Positions 1-9,231 of a DNA stretch of 64,000 nt are shown here, piece after piece; the first letter of the stretch is position 1; each line of letters begins with the position of its first letter. The stretch spans positions 310,001 to 374,000 of the forward strand of contig NZ_CANMIJ010000002.1 of NCBI RefSeq assembly GCF_947497915.1. Reading direction: 5' to 3'. The notes beneath the pieces were generated by a model that had not been told where the DNA came from, searched no databases, and was given only the letters and a program-made list of their open reading frames with translations. The position numbers were made by a program, and so were the translations under genes. The DNA is from an uncultured Erythrobacter sp. (GTDB lineage Bacteria > Pseudomonadota > Alphaproteobacteria > Sphingomonadales > Sphingomonadaceae).

Positions 1-149
1 TTGGGCGCCGTTTTCACTGAAGCAGGTTTCGATGTCACTGCGCCTTTAGGTAGGCTGGGCGGTGTACGGCCCGCCATTGGGGTCACGCTTTCGGCCAACC
101 GCACCCAAGCGGTTTGCTCTTCTACACTTAGGCCGCGCGGTGCGCTCAT
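1..149 (-). CDS. Smr/MutS-type domain protein, N-terminal part only
   Basis: The ATG at 149 overlaps the mltA stop codon (ATGA), and the frame stays open to the window edge, giving 49 residues. The start MSAPRGLSVEEQTAWVRLAE, followed by a Pro/Lys-rich linker, resembles the N-terminus of alphaproteobacterial Smr-domain proteins, which often follow mltA. The Smr domain itself, a predicted DNA-binding or nicking fold, would lie outside the window. The family call therefore rests on the leader and the gene order only. Translational coupling to mltA is likely from the overlap. Confidence 0.6.
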   Translation of the reverse strand, partial: MSAPRGLSVEEQTAWVRLAESVTPMAGRTPPSLPKGAVTSKPASVKTAP

Positions 150-1342
150 TGGCCGTTTTCGCGCAGACGCTCCGCACTCGCTTTCGGTAGCAGGATCAGA
201 GCAGAACCGCGTCCGCTCATGCCGCCCGCTATCGTCCGCGCATCATCGCCAGCGCCCCAAAATGTGTCAAAGCGATTGGGCCCTTTGATCGCGCCGCCAG
301 TGTCTTGAGCGATCCAGACGCCATCTGCGACATCCCTGTCGAGATCGAGAACCACGGGCGCGCCGTAAGGAACATAGCGCGGATCAACGGCGACCGCGTT
401 GCGCGGGCGGACGGGCACGCCGATCGAGCCAATCGGCCCCTCGCCTTCTAGCTCGCGGAAGAAAACCCAGCTTTCGTTGAGACGCATCAGATCGGCACCA
501 TCGCGCGGATTCTCGCGCAAATATTGCATAATTCCCTGCATTGATCCGGCGTACTTTCCGGGCCCATCGCCAAGCAATCCGCGTTCCCGCATCACGCCGC
601 CAATTCCGGTGTAGGAATGCCCGTTCTGACCCGCATAGCCGATGCGGACAACGTCGCCGCCATCCGTGACAAGACGCCCCGAGCCCTGAATTTGCAGGAA
701 GAAGAACTCGATCGGGTCGCTGGCATATCCGATGATCGGGGCGCGTCCGTCCAGCGCACCCTGCTCGATCTCGGCGCGGGTAAAATACTGAATGCAAGAA
801 CCATCGGGTAAGCGGCGGCTTAAAGGAGCGCGGCCCGTACGCTCGCTTTGGGGGGTGCCATCACGCCAGCATCGCTCCAGATCGCTCGGGACGCCATAAA
901 CGGGCACATCACTTGCTGAGCGCCGTGAACGGCTGCCTCGAATTTGCGGTTCGAAATAGCCGGTAGCAAAGGCGGCGCCATCGCCGACACGGACCGGTGT
1001 GAACTGTGTCACGAAAAAATCCGACGCCTCGTTCCGAGGCCAAGTGGCCGCGGCAGCGCAAGGCGTTTCCCAATCATCCGGGCGGGTTAGACCGGATCGG
1101 TCTGTTCGGCTTGTTGCGACACGGCATGACAAAAGAAACGCATCGAGATCGGCAGCAGCCTCTGCCCTTGCCATGCCGCTAATGTCTATCCCGACAAAGG
1201 GAGTGGCACCCAACAGCGCGGCCGATGCCGGGATCGGTGGTGAAGGAATGGTTGCAGAGGGTGTGTTCGCCTCTGGAATCAGCCGACCGCAACCGGCCAG
1301 CAAAAGCAGTATCGCCAATGCCAGGCTAATGCGCATCGTCAT
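146..1342 (-). CDS. mltA: Membrane-bound lytic murein transglycosylase A
   Basis: Outer-membrane lipoprotein that cleaves the glycan strands of peptidoglycan to give 1,6-anhydro-muropeptides. From the ATG at 1342 the product starts with a short basic segment and hydrophobic stretch ending in the lipobox LLLAGC. The C-terminal part carries the MltA/3D signature with the catalytic Asp region (AQDTGGAIKGPNRFD). The frame can be extended to a TTG at 1381 that overlaps the upstream stop, but the ATG at 1342 has a good AGGA ribosome site directly before it and puts the signal peptide at the N-terminus. It sits between the Tim44-domain gene and the Smr gene in one operon. Confidence 0.93.
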   Translation of the reverse strand: MTMRISLALAILLLLAGCGRLIPEANTPSATIPSPPIPASAALLGATPFVGIDISGMARAEAAADLDAFLLSCRVATSRTDRSGLTRPDDWETPCAAAATWPRNEASDFFVTQFTPVRVGDGAAFATGYFEPQIRGSRSRRSASDVPVYGVPSDLERCWRDGTPQSERTGRAPLSRRLPDGSCIQYFTRAEIEQGALDGRAPIIGYASDPIEFFFLQIQGSGRLVTDGGDVVRIGYAGQNGHSYTGIGGVMRERGLLGDGPGKYAGSMQGIMQYLRENPRDGADLMRLNESWVFFRELEGEGPIGSIGVPVRPRNAVAVDPRYVPYGAPVVLDLDRDVADGVWIAQDTGGAIKGPNRFDTFWGAGDDARTIAGGMSGRGSALILLPKASAERLRENGQ

Positions 1343-1377
1343 TTTCCTATTCTTTGCAGTCCGCAGACCGTTGGCGA

Positions 1378-2037
1378 TCAACCTTCGTCGGTTTCGTCGA
1401 GCACCCAGTTTGGATCGCGTGCGCTGATATTGCGCGAGAACGTCCAGATATCACGGCTTTCAATCGCATCGTCGAGCGAGCCGGCGATAACATTGCCATC
1501 CTTGTCACGGGTGACGGTTGCAATGTCAGCCACGAACAGCATGGAGATTCGCGCCATCCGGTGATCGAGCGAAGCGGAATGAATACGCGTCTCTTCAACA
1601 CGAATCAGTTTGTTGGCGAGCGTCTGGCCAGCCTCTTCGCGTGCATCGATTGCTCCGACAAAGCCTTCGTAAACATCGTCATCGCAAAGCTCACGGAGCG
1701 TATCACGGTCACCTGTCCAGAACGCCTCAAGCACCATTTCATAGGCACTCCTGGCACCGTCAACGAAGTTCGTCACGTCGAACGAACGGTCTGCATCGGA
1801 AATTTCGCGAATCCCCCGCTCTACCGCTGGCATAACACCTTCAAGCTCGACTGCGCGCGGCGGCGACGCTGGTGTGGCGGTCTGTTGTTGTTGAGTTTGT
1901 CCGGGTGCCTTTTCGCCCGCATCAAAGCGCTGCGTGATCGATTCTTCTTCGTGCTCGGCCCGCTGACCCAGCACAGAATACAGCCGAAGCCCCAAAAAGG
2001 CGGCGATCATGGCGAGAATGACGATTTCATAAATCAC
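1378..2037 (-). CDS. Tim44/TimA-domain membrane-anchored protein
   Basis: About 219 residues if started at the GTG at 2037, which places the hydrophobic segment IYEIVILAMIAAFLGLRLYS at the very N-terminus, as in alphaproteobacterial Tim44-like proteins. A Glu/Gln-rich linker follows, then a C-terminal Tim44-like domain (roughly residues 85-215) with the F-x-x-GAR-x-AYE-x-VLEAF helix. Bacterial members are inner-membrane anchored and face the periplasm or cytoplasm with an unclear role. The open frame continues upstream to a TTG at 2118, but that would put a charged, unlikely leader before the membrane segment. It is the first gene of the operon with mltA and Smr, and is divergent from secB. 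Confidence 0.85.
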   Translation of the reverse strand: MIYEIVILAMIAAFLGLRLYSVLGQRAEHEEESITQRFDAGEKAPGQTQQQQTATPASPPRAVELEGVMPAVERGIREISDADRSFDVTNFVDGARSAYEMVLEAFWTGDRDTLRELCDDDVYEGFVGAIDAREEAGQTLANKLIRVEETRIHSASLDHRMARISMLFVADIATVTRDKDGNVIAGSLDDAIESRDIWTFSRNISARDPNWVLDETDEG

Positions 2038-2350
2038 GATAAGGGTCCGATTACTCTTGCGGCCATCAGGCTGGTCGCTTTGCCTACAGGGTTTTGCGTG
2101 AATGCAGCCTTGCCGCAATCAAACGCCCCATAATTTCTATTCGTGCCTTAAATAGGCATCAATTACAATTCGCCAACGGCCAATAGGTTGCACTTCTTTG
2201 CGCGAATTCGACATTCCGTCCGGTTGCGAGCACGCTTTGCGCCTGCTAGGCGCGCGCCGGAACACTTACGCAATGCTATAACAGCGCCTTTGACCAATGT
2301 CCGGTGCAGTCTATGCAAGTCCAATTACAACCTTTCGAAAGATCACGAAT

Positions 2351-2872
2351 ATGGCCGATGAAGGCGACATCCTCCAGAACCTCGACAGCAAACCCAATGG
2401 TGCAGATACGCAGCCATCGGCGGCGATCATCACACAATATGTGAAAGATCTCTCGGTCGAAAACCCGAACGCGCCGGCGGTATTCCAATGGAAAGACCAG
2501 CCGCAAGTTGATGTTCAATTCAACATCGGCTCCGAAAGCATCAGCGACGAAATCCATGAAGTCGCGCTCAAAGTGAACATCACTGCGACCGGTGAAGCTG
2601 GCGTCGCATATATCGTCGAACTGGCCTATTGCGGCCTTGTTGGCATCCGCAACGTCCCCGAAGATCAAGCGCACGCCTTCCTATTCGCCGAAGCGCCGCG
2701 CATTCTCTTCCCGTTTGCCCGCCGCGTCATTGCCGATGCGGTTCGCGATTCTGGCTTCCCGCCACTGCTGATCGATCCAATCGATTTCAACGGCCTTTAC
2801 ATGCAGCAGCTTCAGGCAAAACAGCAGCAAGACGCCGCTGGCGCAACGCCGCCTGCTGAAGGCAACGCCTAA
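2351..2872 (+). CDS. secB: Protein-export chaperone SecB
   Basis: 173-residue tetrameric cytosolic chaperone that keeps preproteins unfolded and delivers them to SecA. The family core is clear: KDLSVENPNAP near the N-terminus, then QVDVQFNIGSE, EVALKVNITAT, the YCGL segment and APRILFPFARRVIADAVRDSG. The C-terminal tail is Gln/Ala-rich. The ATG at 2351 was chosen because family members begin MAD/E; the upstream in-frame ATG at 2297 adds 18 residues not typical of SecB. Divergent from the Tim44-domain gene. Confidence 0.95.
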   Translation: MADEGDILQNLDSKPNGADTQPSAAIITQYVKDLSVENPNAPAVFQWKDQPQVDVQFNIGSESISDEIHEVALKVNITATGEAGVAYIVELAYCGLVGIRNVPEDQAHAFLFAEAPRILFPFARRVIADAVRDSGFPPLLIDPIDFNGLYMQQLQAKQQQDAAGATPPAEGNA

Positions 2873-2897
2873 GCGGATGGGCGCGCGGGCCTAAACG

Positions 2898-4469
2898 ATG
2901 AGCCTGCTCAAGAACGTCGGAACCATCGGCGGGCTGACAGCTGTCAGCCGCGTCTTTGGTTTTGTGCGCGATATCCTGATCGCGCGGGTGCTCGGCGCCA
3001 CAGCGATGGGCGATGCGTGGCAGCTTGCGTTTATGTTGCCCAATCTATTCCGGCGGCTTTTTGCCGAAGGAGCCTTCGCAAGCGCATTCGTCCCGCTGTT
3101 CAACCGGCGTATGAAAGAGGACGGCGATCTGGACGAAGCACAGAGCTTTGCGACCAGCGTCCTGTCCGTTCTATTGCCGATTTTGATCGTGTTTGGCGGC
3201 CTGGCGATGCTCGTCATGCCGTGGGTGATCGAATACTTCGCGCCTGAGGGACTGAACGAGACGCCCGGCAATCTCGAAGTGGCCGTTATGCTGGGCCGGA
3301 TCACGTTCCCGTATCTGATGTTTATGAGCATCGCGACGCTCATCGCGGCTGTGCTCAATTCGCTGTCGCGATTCGCAGCGGCTGCGGCAGCTCCGGTCTT
3401 GCTCAACATCTGCCTGATCACGGCGCTGGGTTATGGCCTTACACTAGACGGCGATCTCGAAGCGCGCCGCACGACAGCGCAAGCGATGGCTTGGGCATTA
3501 TCACTATCCGGTTTGCTCCAAGTCGTATGGCTGGGATATTTCATGCGCCGCGCCGGCTTTCGCCTGTCACTCGCATTTCCGAGCATCACGGGCAGCGTAA
3601 AAGAACTGGGCGTGTTGATGGTGCCCGCGATTTTCGGCGCAGGCGTTTATCAGATCAGCCGTTTTGTAGATCTATTCTTCCTCTCAACCTTGCCCGTCGG
3701 CAGCTACACCTATTTGCAAATGGCCGACCGCTGGAACCAGTTGCCGCTGGGTATCATCGGTATTGCGCTGGGCACTGCGATCCTTCCGGCGCTTTCACGC
3801 TATCTTTCGCGCGAAGAGAAAGACGAAGCCGCTCGTCTGCAATCAAACGCGATTGAACTTGCGATGCTGTTGACCGTGCCATGCGCCGTTGCGCTGTTCT
3901 TCACCGGCACCGCCTTTGTCCGCGTGTTTATGGCGGGTCAGGCCTTTACTCAGGAAGACGCAGGCATCACCGGCATGGTTGTTCAAGGGCTCGTCCTCGG
4001 CCTGCCAGCCTATGTTCTGGTGAAGGTGCTCACGCCCAATTTCTTCGCGCGCAAAGATACACGCACGCCAGTGATCACCGCAGCGATTTCGCTGATCGTC
4101 ACAGTCTCGCTCAACATCATGCTAGTGCCGCGCATCGGCGTAACGGGCCTCGCGATTGCTGGTGCTGTCGGGGCATGGGTCAATATCATGCTGCTTGGCG
4201 GTATCCTGCATGCCAAGAATTACTATCGGATGGAGGGCCGCCTGCTTGGCCGTGTAATCCGCATCGCACTTGCCTCCGGCATCATGGGCGCGGCGCTCTA
4301 TTTCCTTATGCCGCGCATCGATGCGTGGTTTGTCGCGGGAATTTGGAACAAGGCGCTTGGCCTCGCAGCGATCCTTAGCGTCAGCGCGGTCACTTACGGC
4401 GCGGCAGCGATCATGCTCGGCGTTCTCGACAAGGCGACCATTGCTCGCCTAATGCGCCGACAAGGTTAG
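2898..4469 (+). CDS. murJ: Lipid II flippase MurJ (MviN family)
   Basis: 523-residue polytopic inner-membrane protein of the MOP exporter superfamily that moves lipid II across the membrane for peptidoglycan synthesis. The N-terminus SRVFGFVRDILIARVLGA is diagnostic, as are the LPNLFRRLFAEGAF and RFVDLFFLSTLPVGS segments. Some 14 hydrophobic stretches can be seen. It starts 25 bases after secB and is followed 16 bases later by trpS, so the three may be co-transcribed; secB-murJ-trpS is a gene order seen in relatives. Confidence 0.95.
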   Translation: MSLLKNVGTIGGLTAVSRVFGFVRDILIARVLGATAMGDAWQLAFMLPNLFRRLFAEGAFASAFVPLFNRRMKEDGDLDEAQSFATSVLSVLLPILIVFGGLAMLVMPWVIEYFAPEGLNETPGNLEVAVMLGRITFPYLMFMSIATLIAAVLNSLSRFAAAAAAPVLLNICLITALGYGLTLDGDLEARRTTAQAMAWALSLSGLLQVVWLGYFMRRAGFRLSLAFPSITGSVKELGVLMVPAIFGAGVYQISRFVDLFFLSTLPVGSYTYLQMADRWNQLPLGIIGIALGTAILPALSRYLSREEKDEAARLQSNAIELAMLLTVPCAVALFFTGTAFVRVFMAGQAFTQEDAGITGMVVQGLVLGLPAYVLVKVLTPNFFARKDTRTPVITAAISLIVTVSLNIMLVPRIGVTGLAIAGAVGAWVNIMLLGGILHAKNYYRMEGRLLGRVIRIALASGIMGAALYFLMPRIDAWFVAGIWNKALGLAAILSVSAVTYGAAAIMLGVLDKATIARLMRRQG

Positions 4470-4485
4470 ATAGAAAGACACATTC

Positions 4486-5505
4486 ATGAGAGTCGTCTCC
4501 GGCATTCAGCCCACGGGTAAGCCGCATCTTGGCAATTATCTTGGTGCGATCGTCAACTATGTGAAGCTGCAAGATGAAGCACACGCGCAGGGCGGACAGT
4601 GCTTTATTTTTCTTGCTGATTTGCATGCGATTTCCATGCCGCATAGCCCGGCCGAACTCACCAAGAACACCCGCGAAATGGTGGCAACTCTTGTCGCTTG
4701 CGGTGTTGATCCAGCGAAGACAGTTTTGTTCAATCAGGCGCAGGTTCCCGCCCATGCAGAACTGCAATGGCTGCTGAGCGGCACGGCGCGCATGGGATGG
4801 CTCAACCGGATGACGCAGTGGAAGGACAAAGCGGGTAAGAACCGCGAGGGCCAATCCATCGCGCTCTTCACATATCCTGTGCTTCAGGCCGCCGATGTGC
4901 TTCTGTATCAGGCAACCCATGTGCCCGTTGGCGAAGACCAGAAACAGCATCTGGAACTGGCCCGGGACATTGCGCAGAAATTCAACAACGATTTCTGTGA
5001 TGAAGATGCGCCGCTCTTTACGCTGCCGGACCCATATATTCCGCCGGCCGCCGCCCGGATCATGTCCTTGCGCGATGGCTCGTCAAAAATGAGCAAGTCC
5101 GATCCTTCAGAAATGAGCCGGATCAGCCTAACCGACGATGCTGATACGATCATGAAGAAGATCAAGAAGGCGAAAACCGATTCTGAGCCCCTACCGAGCG
5201 AGGCCAAGGAGCTGGATGAACGCGCCGAGGCGAAGAACCTTGTCGGGATTTACGCCGCGCTTGTCGGAAAATCCGTCGATGACGTGCTCGCCGATCATGG
5301 CGGGCAAGGCTTTGGTGCATTCAAGCCGGCGCTGGGCGAAGTTCTGATCGAAACGCTTGCCCCGATCAATGCGCGCTTTGCCGAATTGAAAGACGATCAG
5401 GAAGCGCTTGATGCAATTCTCGCTCGCGGTGCTGCACGAGCACGCGAGATCGCGCTGCCGACACTCGATGCAACCTACAAAGCGCTAGGCTTGGTGCGCG
5501 GGTAA
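4486..5505 (+). CDS. trpS: Tryptophanyl-tRNA synthetase
   Basis: Class I aminoacyl-tRNA synthetase charging tRNA-Trp. The 339-residue product has the N-terminal PTGKPHLGNY motif (HIGH equivalent, about residues 9-18), the GEDQKQHLELARD segment and the KMSKS loop at residues 201-205. Length is normal for a bacterial TrpRS. There is no leader, T-box or attenuator evident in the 16 bases before it, so expression probably depends on read-through from murJ. Confidence 0.97.
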   Translation: MRVVSGIQPTGKPHLGNYLGAIVNYVKLQDEAHAQGGQCFIFLADLHAISMPHSPAELTKNTREMVATLVACGVDPAKTVLFNQAQVPAHAELQWLLSGTARMGWLNRMTQWKDKAGKNREGQSIALFTYPVLQAADVLLYQATHVPVGEDQKQHLELARDIAQKFNNDFCDEDAPLFTLPDPYIPPAAARIMSLRDGSSKMSKSDPSEMSRISLTDDADTIMKKIKKAKTDSEPLPSEAKELDERAEAKNLVGIYAALVGKSVDDVLADHGGQGFGAFKPALGEVLIETLAPINARFAELKDDQEALDAILARGAARAREIALPTLDATYKALGLVRG

Positions 5506-5693
5506 AATCTCTGCAGTCATTCAAATTCGGTTAAGCGCAGCGCTTTACACTGTTCGGCACTGATGCCAGTCTGCACATTCGAGGTCGGGCGCACGTCTGC
5601 AAGACGGTTTTGTGGTTAATGTGCAAGGGCTTCACCGGTGGACACACGCACGTTTCCAAATGGACGCGTGATCGCAACACAATAGGGTATGCC

Positions 5694-6353
5694 ATGACAC
5701 AACCGCACAAAACTGCACTAAAGCGCCTCGCGCTGCCGGTTCTTCTCGCTGCTGGCCTTTCGGCCTGCGCGCCAAGTTTCAACGCCGACGTATCACGCTT
5801 TGCCACCACACTGCCTGCGCCGCAGGGCCAAACCTTTGCCGTTGTCGCAGAGGACCCGAAACTGGCAGGCGGTCTCGAATTTTCGCTCTATGCCGAAATG
5901 GTCGGCGATCAGCTTGAAAAAGTTGGCTACACCGAAGCCGCCTCGCCTGCTGATGCCAACATGCTGGTGCGCTTTGATTACGGTGTCGACAAAGGCCGTG
6001 AGCGTGTTCGCACAACCGGTGGCCGCTTCAACGATCCGTTCTTTGGCCCATGGGGCCGCGGCTTTGGATTTCGCCGAGGCTTTGCCTTTGGCTTCCACGA
6101 TCCGTTCCTAGCTGGACCGGAAGTGCGCAGCTACACCGTCTATGTCAGCGACATCGACGTAAAGATCGACTCGACCGCAACAGGCGAACGTTTGTTCGAA
6201 GGTCAGGCCCAAGCTGCCTCGCGCACGAACCGTTTGCAGACACTTGTCCCGAATCTTGTCGACGCCTTGTTCACTGATTTCCCTGGTAATTCCGGCGAAA
6301 CGTTGAAGATCACGATCAAAGACGACGGAAAGACCGTGCGCCAAGTGCGCTAA
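5694..6353 (+). CDS. DUF4136-domain lipoprotein
   Basis: 219 residues from the ATG at 5694. A short basic region and hydrophobic segment end in the lipobox GLSAC, so it is probably an envelope lipoprotein. The rest matches the DUF4136 pattern: FNADVSRF, a central DANMLVRFDYGV strand, a Gly/Phe-rich loop (GRGFGFRRGFAFGF) and a C-terminal LFTDFPGNSGET segment. The biochemical role of DUF4136 is not established. It stands alone between trpS and the convergent dut gene and is followed by a strong terminator. Confidence 0.85.
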   Translation: MTQPHKTALKRLALPVLLAAGLSACAPSFNADVSRFATTLPAPQGQTFAVVAEDPKLAGGLEFSLYAEMVGDQLEKVGYTEAASPADANMLVRFDYGVDKGRERVRTTGGRFNDPFFGPWGRGFGFRRGFAFGFHDPFLAGPEVRSYTVYVSDIDVKIDSTATGERLFEGQAQAASRTNRLQTLVPNLVDALFTDFPGNSGETLKITIKDDGKTVRQVR

Positions 6354-6394
6354 TAGGTTAGGTATCAATCGCAACAGACCCTTGGACGGGACGT

Positions 6395-6429
6395 AAAGGG
6401 CGGCGCAAGGGATCAGCGCCGCCCTTTTT
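6395..6429 (+). terminator. Rho-independent terminator between the DUF4136 gene and dut
   Basis: A 12-base GC-rich stem (arms 6395-6406 and 6416-6427, AAAGGGCGGCGC and its complement) with a 9-base loop, running into a T tract. It lies 41 bases after the DUF4136 stop and just beyond the dut stop on the other strand. The A run on its left side means it could work in both directions. Confidence 0.85.
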
Positions 6430-6444
6430 GATTCTGAAATGAAC

Positions 6445-6936
6445 TCAAAGTTTAGCGTGGCCGCCGGTTGAACCGAAGCCGCCAGCGCCCCGATCTGTAG
6501 CATCGAGTTCGCTTACTTCCTGCCACGCAGCCTGCACAACAGGCGCAAGAACCAACTGAGCAACACGGTCGCCGCGCGCAATGACGAAGGCTTCGGTGCC
6601 GTGATTGATCAACAGCACTTTCAATTCGCCGCGGTAATCGCTGTCGATTGTGCCGGGCGTGTTGGGCACGGTGATGCCATGCTTGAACGCTAGCCCTGAT
6701 CGCGGGCGAACCTGAATTTCATAACCGTGCGGGATCGCCATCGAAAGCCCGGTGGCAACTGCATGACGCACGCCTGGATCGATAGTCACATCCTCAGCAG
6801 AGACAACATCCATCCCCGCTGCACCGGATGTCGCGTAGAATGGCAGGGTCAGTCCCTCGCCATGCGGCAAACGTTTCAGCTCGACCGGAACTGGGGCGTG
6901 TGTCGGCGTACCTTCGACGCCTGTTTCGCGGCTCAT
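6445..6936 (-). CDS. dut: dUTP diphosphatase (dUTPase)
   Basis: 163-residue trimeric enzyme that hydrolyses dUTP to dUMP and pyrophosphate, keeping uracil out of DNA and feeding dTMP synthesis. The five family motifs are visible, including [22 protein letters not shown], the substrate loop [13 protein letters not shown] and the C-terminal P-loop-like [10 protein letters not shown]. Its ATG overlaps the coaBC stop codon (ATGA), so the two are translationally coupled; the coaBC-dut order is common in proteobacteria. Confidence 0.96.
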   Translation of the reverse strand: MSRETGVEGTPTHAPVPVELKRLPHGEGLTLPFYATSGAAGMDVVSAEDVTIDPGVRHAVATGLSMAIPHGYEIQVRPRSGLAFKHGITVPNTPGTIDSDYRGELKVLLINHGTEAFVIARGDRVAQLVLAPVVQAAWQEVSELDATDRGAGGFGSTGGHAKL

Positions 6937-8594
6937 TCAGCGGCCTCTGCTTTAAGAGATGCAGCAATCCGTTCGACCAGCGCCATCGCGACCGCGGCCT
7001 TTGGCATTTCATCGAGGCTTTCTGTGCCTTCACTGCTGACGATATGCACTTTGTTGTTATCGCCGCCCATCACATCGCCCGACACGTCGTTTGCGACGAT
7101 CCAGTCGCACGCTTTGCGTTTGCGCTTTTTCTTCGCGTGATCGAGCACATTGTCGGTTTCCGCAGCAAAGCCAACGACCAGTTCGGGTCGATTGCTGCCA
7201 GCTGCAACATTGGTGAGGATGTCGGGGTTTTCGGTGAGCATCAAAGCAGGCGGAGCTGAACCGCGTTTTTTGATCTTCTCACCGGTATATTCTTTCGGGC
7301 GCCAGTCAGCGACCGCAGCGACCATCACAGCGACATCGGCAGGCAAGGCCTTCTTCACGGCCTTGTTCATGTCATCGGCGCTTTCAACGTCGATGCGGTC
7401 CACGCCCGCTGGTGTTTTGAGTGACACGGGGCCAGCCACAAGAGTGACCTTCGCTCCGAGCGCAGCCGCGGCGGCGGCAATGGCGAAGCCTTGCTTTCCG
7501 CTAGACCGGTTGGCGATGTAGCGCACCGGATCGATCGACTCCCATGTCGGGCCAGCAGTAATCAGGATGTGACGGCCATCGAGCGGTTGATAGCCAGCAT
7601 CGATATTAAATGCTTCGCCGCCCAGCGCGTCTTCTTCGAGAGTTTCGACGCCAGAGGGGCCAACAGGCGCCGCCGCTTTTTCGCCTTCAATATGCTCGGG
7701 TTCGACTTTGCGATCATCGATTTCGTGATTGATCGCTTCGGGGTCGATTGGAGGGGCAGAACCAGCCCCGCCCTTCTTGGCCAAGAGCGGCCCACCCATG
7801 TCAGGATTGAACTCGATCTCTTCTTCTTCGACCGGTGGCAGATCCTCGTCCGCGATTTCCTCTTCGCCTTGCTCTTCCAGCTCAGCAAATTCGGTTTCAA
7901 TGTCGTCATGACTGCGCTTCGCCGTAGAGCGCGGAATGATTTTCGAAAGCAAGCCACTGAGGCCTGTGGAGGCTGGCTCGTCTTCCGGCTCCAACGCCTC
8001 AACATGCTGATCGTTTGCGGGCGCAGGGGGTGCTTTCTCTTCGACTTCGATGCCGAAATGCGCAGCAATCTCGCGCCAAATTGCCTCCGGTTCGGGCAAG
8101 CGGCCATAGCCGAACTCGCCGCAAGCCATCGGGCCTTCATCCGGATGGAGAACTTGCACACCCGCTTGCTGAAGCAGGGTGACGTTTCGCTGAGTCGAGG
8201 CATGTTCCCACATGCGGACATTCATCGCTGGCACCGCCATCACGGGCTTGTCCGTTGCGAGGATCAGCGTTGTGGCGAGATCATCGGCAATCCCGGCGCT
8301 CATTTTCGCCATCAGATCAGCCGTCGCGGGGCACACTACAACCAGATCGGCCTCTCGGCTCAGCTGGATATGGCCCATCTCCGCCTCGTTCTTGAGATCG
8401 AACAGGCTGGTGTAAACCTGATTTTCGCTGAGCGCCGCAAGCGACATAGGCGTCACGAATTGCTGACCGCCTTTGGTCACGACGCAGGTTACATCGCCCC
8501 CGCCTTTGCGGATGAGGCGCACAAGCTCGCAGGATTTATAAGCGGCGATGCCGCCGCCAACGACAAGCAGGACCTTGGGTGCGGCGCCGTTCAT
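6933..8594 (-). CDS. coaBC: Bifunctional phosphopantothenoylcysteine decarboxylase/synthetase with a long acidic linker
   Basis: Makes 4'-phosphopantetheine for coenzyme A. The N-terminal CoaC flavodomain (about residues 5-180) shows [24 protein letters not shown] and [12 protein letters not shown]. The C-terminal CoaB domain (from about 340) starts [20 protein letters not shown]. Between them lie about 150 residues rich in Glu, Asp and Pro, far more than the short linker in typical CoaBC of about 400 residues; total length is 553. The ATG at 8594 has GGAG 8 bases upstream; a GTG at 8603 is possible. Confidence 0.95.
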   Translation of the reverse strand: MNGAAPKVLLVVGGGIAAYKSCELVRLIRKGGGDVTCVVTKGGQQFVTPMSLAALSENQVYTSLFDLKNEAEMGHIQLSREADLVVVCPATADLMAKMSAGIADDLATTLILATDKPVMAVPAMNVRMWEHASTQRNVTLLQQAGVQVLHPDEGPMACGEFGYGRLPEPEAIWREIAAHFGIEVEEKAPPAPANDQHVEALEPEDEPASTGLSGLLSKIIPRSTAKRSHDDIETEFAELEEQGEEEIADEDLPPVEEEEIEFNPDMGGPLLAKKGGAGSAPPIDPEAINHEIDDRKVEPEHIEGEKAAAPVGPSGVETLEEDALGGEAFNIDAGYQPLDGRHILITAGPTWESIDPVRYIANRSSGKQGFAIAAAAAALGAKVTLVAGPVSLKTPAGVDRIDVESADDMNKAVKKALPADVAVMVAAVADWRPKEYTGEKIKKRGSAPPALMLTENPDILTNVAAGSNRPELVVGFAAETDNVLDHAKKKRKRKACDWIVANDVSGDVMGGDNNKVHIVSSEGTESLDEMPKAAVAMALVERIAASLKAEAAE

Positions 8595-8848
8595 CGTGCG
8601 CACTCCAACAAAACCACGTTAGAAAGGCCGATCTTGCCGGTCATTTCTGTTCAATTCTCCAATGTCGCAGGGGGCGACAATTCCGTTTACCAAAACCAGC
8701 CTAGCCGCGCAGTCCGGCCTAGCCAAGACTTATGGACCGAAAGCATGCGTGAACGCGCCCTCTTCCATGGGGTGTAATGGTTAAATTTCCTTGAGCGACG
8801 TGGCGCTTTGATGGATACATCGCGCCAGACGAGAGGGGACATTCGGAA

Positions 8849-9229
8849 ATGATTATCGCATTGCGCATCGCGCTCGCTTTGGGCGGGTTGTTACTGGTTT
8901 ATATGGGTTTCGGATTTTTGATCGACCCAGTTGCATCCGGAGCGAATTTTGGGCTCGCAGTGGAAGGCGCACACGGGACGACTTCAATCCGCGCAGATAT
9001 GACCGCGTTTTTCGGCGTGAGCGGTGCTTGCTTTATTTACGGCGCTTGGGCGCGCAGGGGCGATCCGCTGGTAATCGGTGCTGCGCTGATGCTGGTAACA
9101 CTGGCCGCGCGTCTGGTCAGCCTATCGATCGATGGCAGCTTTGAAGGCTTTATTCCGCCAATGGTGGTGGAAGCATTGCTCGGAATCTTCGGAGTGATCG
9201 GCGCAAAGGTGCTGCCGCAAACCCGTTAA
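8849..9229 (+). CDS. DUF4345-domain small membrane protein
   Basis: 126 residues with four hydrophobic segments (about 5-25, 48-66, 72-92, 104-122) and the pattern LLVYMGFGFLIDP followed by SIRADMTAFFGVSGACFIYGAW, as in DUF4345 family proteins. It is expected in the inner membrane; no function is known. A ribosome site GAGAGGGGA lies some 15 bases upstream. It is single, divergent from coaBC and convergent with ubiB, whose stop is 2 bases beyond its own. Confidence 0.8.
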   Translation: MIIALRIALALGGLLLVYMGFGFLIDPVASGANFGLAVEGAHGTTSIRADMTAFFGVSGACFIYGAWARRGDPLVIGAALMLVTLAARLVSLSIDGSFEGFIPPMVVEALLGIFGVIGAKVLPQTR

Positions 9230-9231
9230 AC

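Noticed and set aside
1354..2133. 259-codon plus-strand frame opposite the Tim44-domain gene
   Set aside because: The minus strand carries the recognisable membrane segment and Tim44 domain; the plus frame is an antisense shadow.
7491..8777. Long open frame (428 codons) on the plus strand opposite coaBC
   Set aside because: It runs antisense to a well-conserved coaBC and shows no recognisable protein features; high-GC antisense frames are common.
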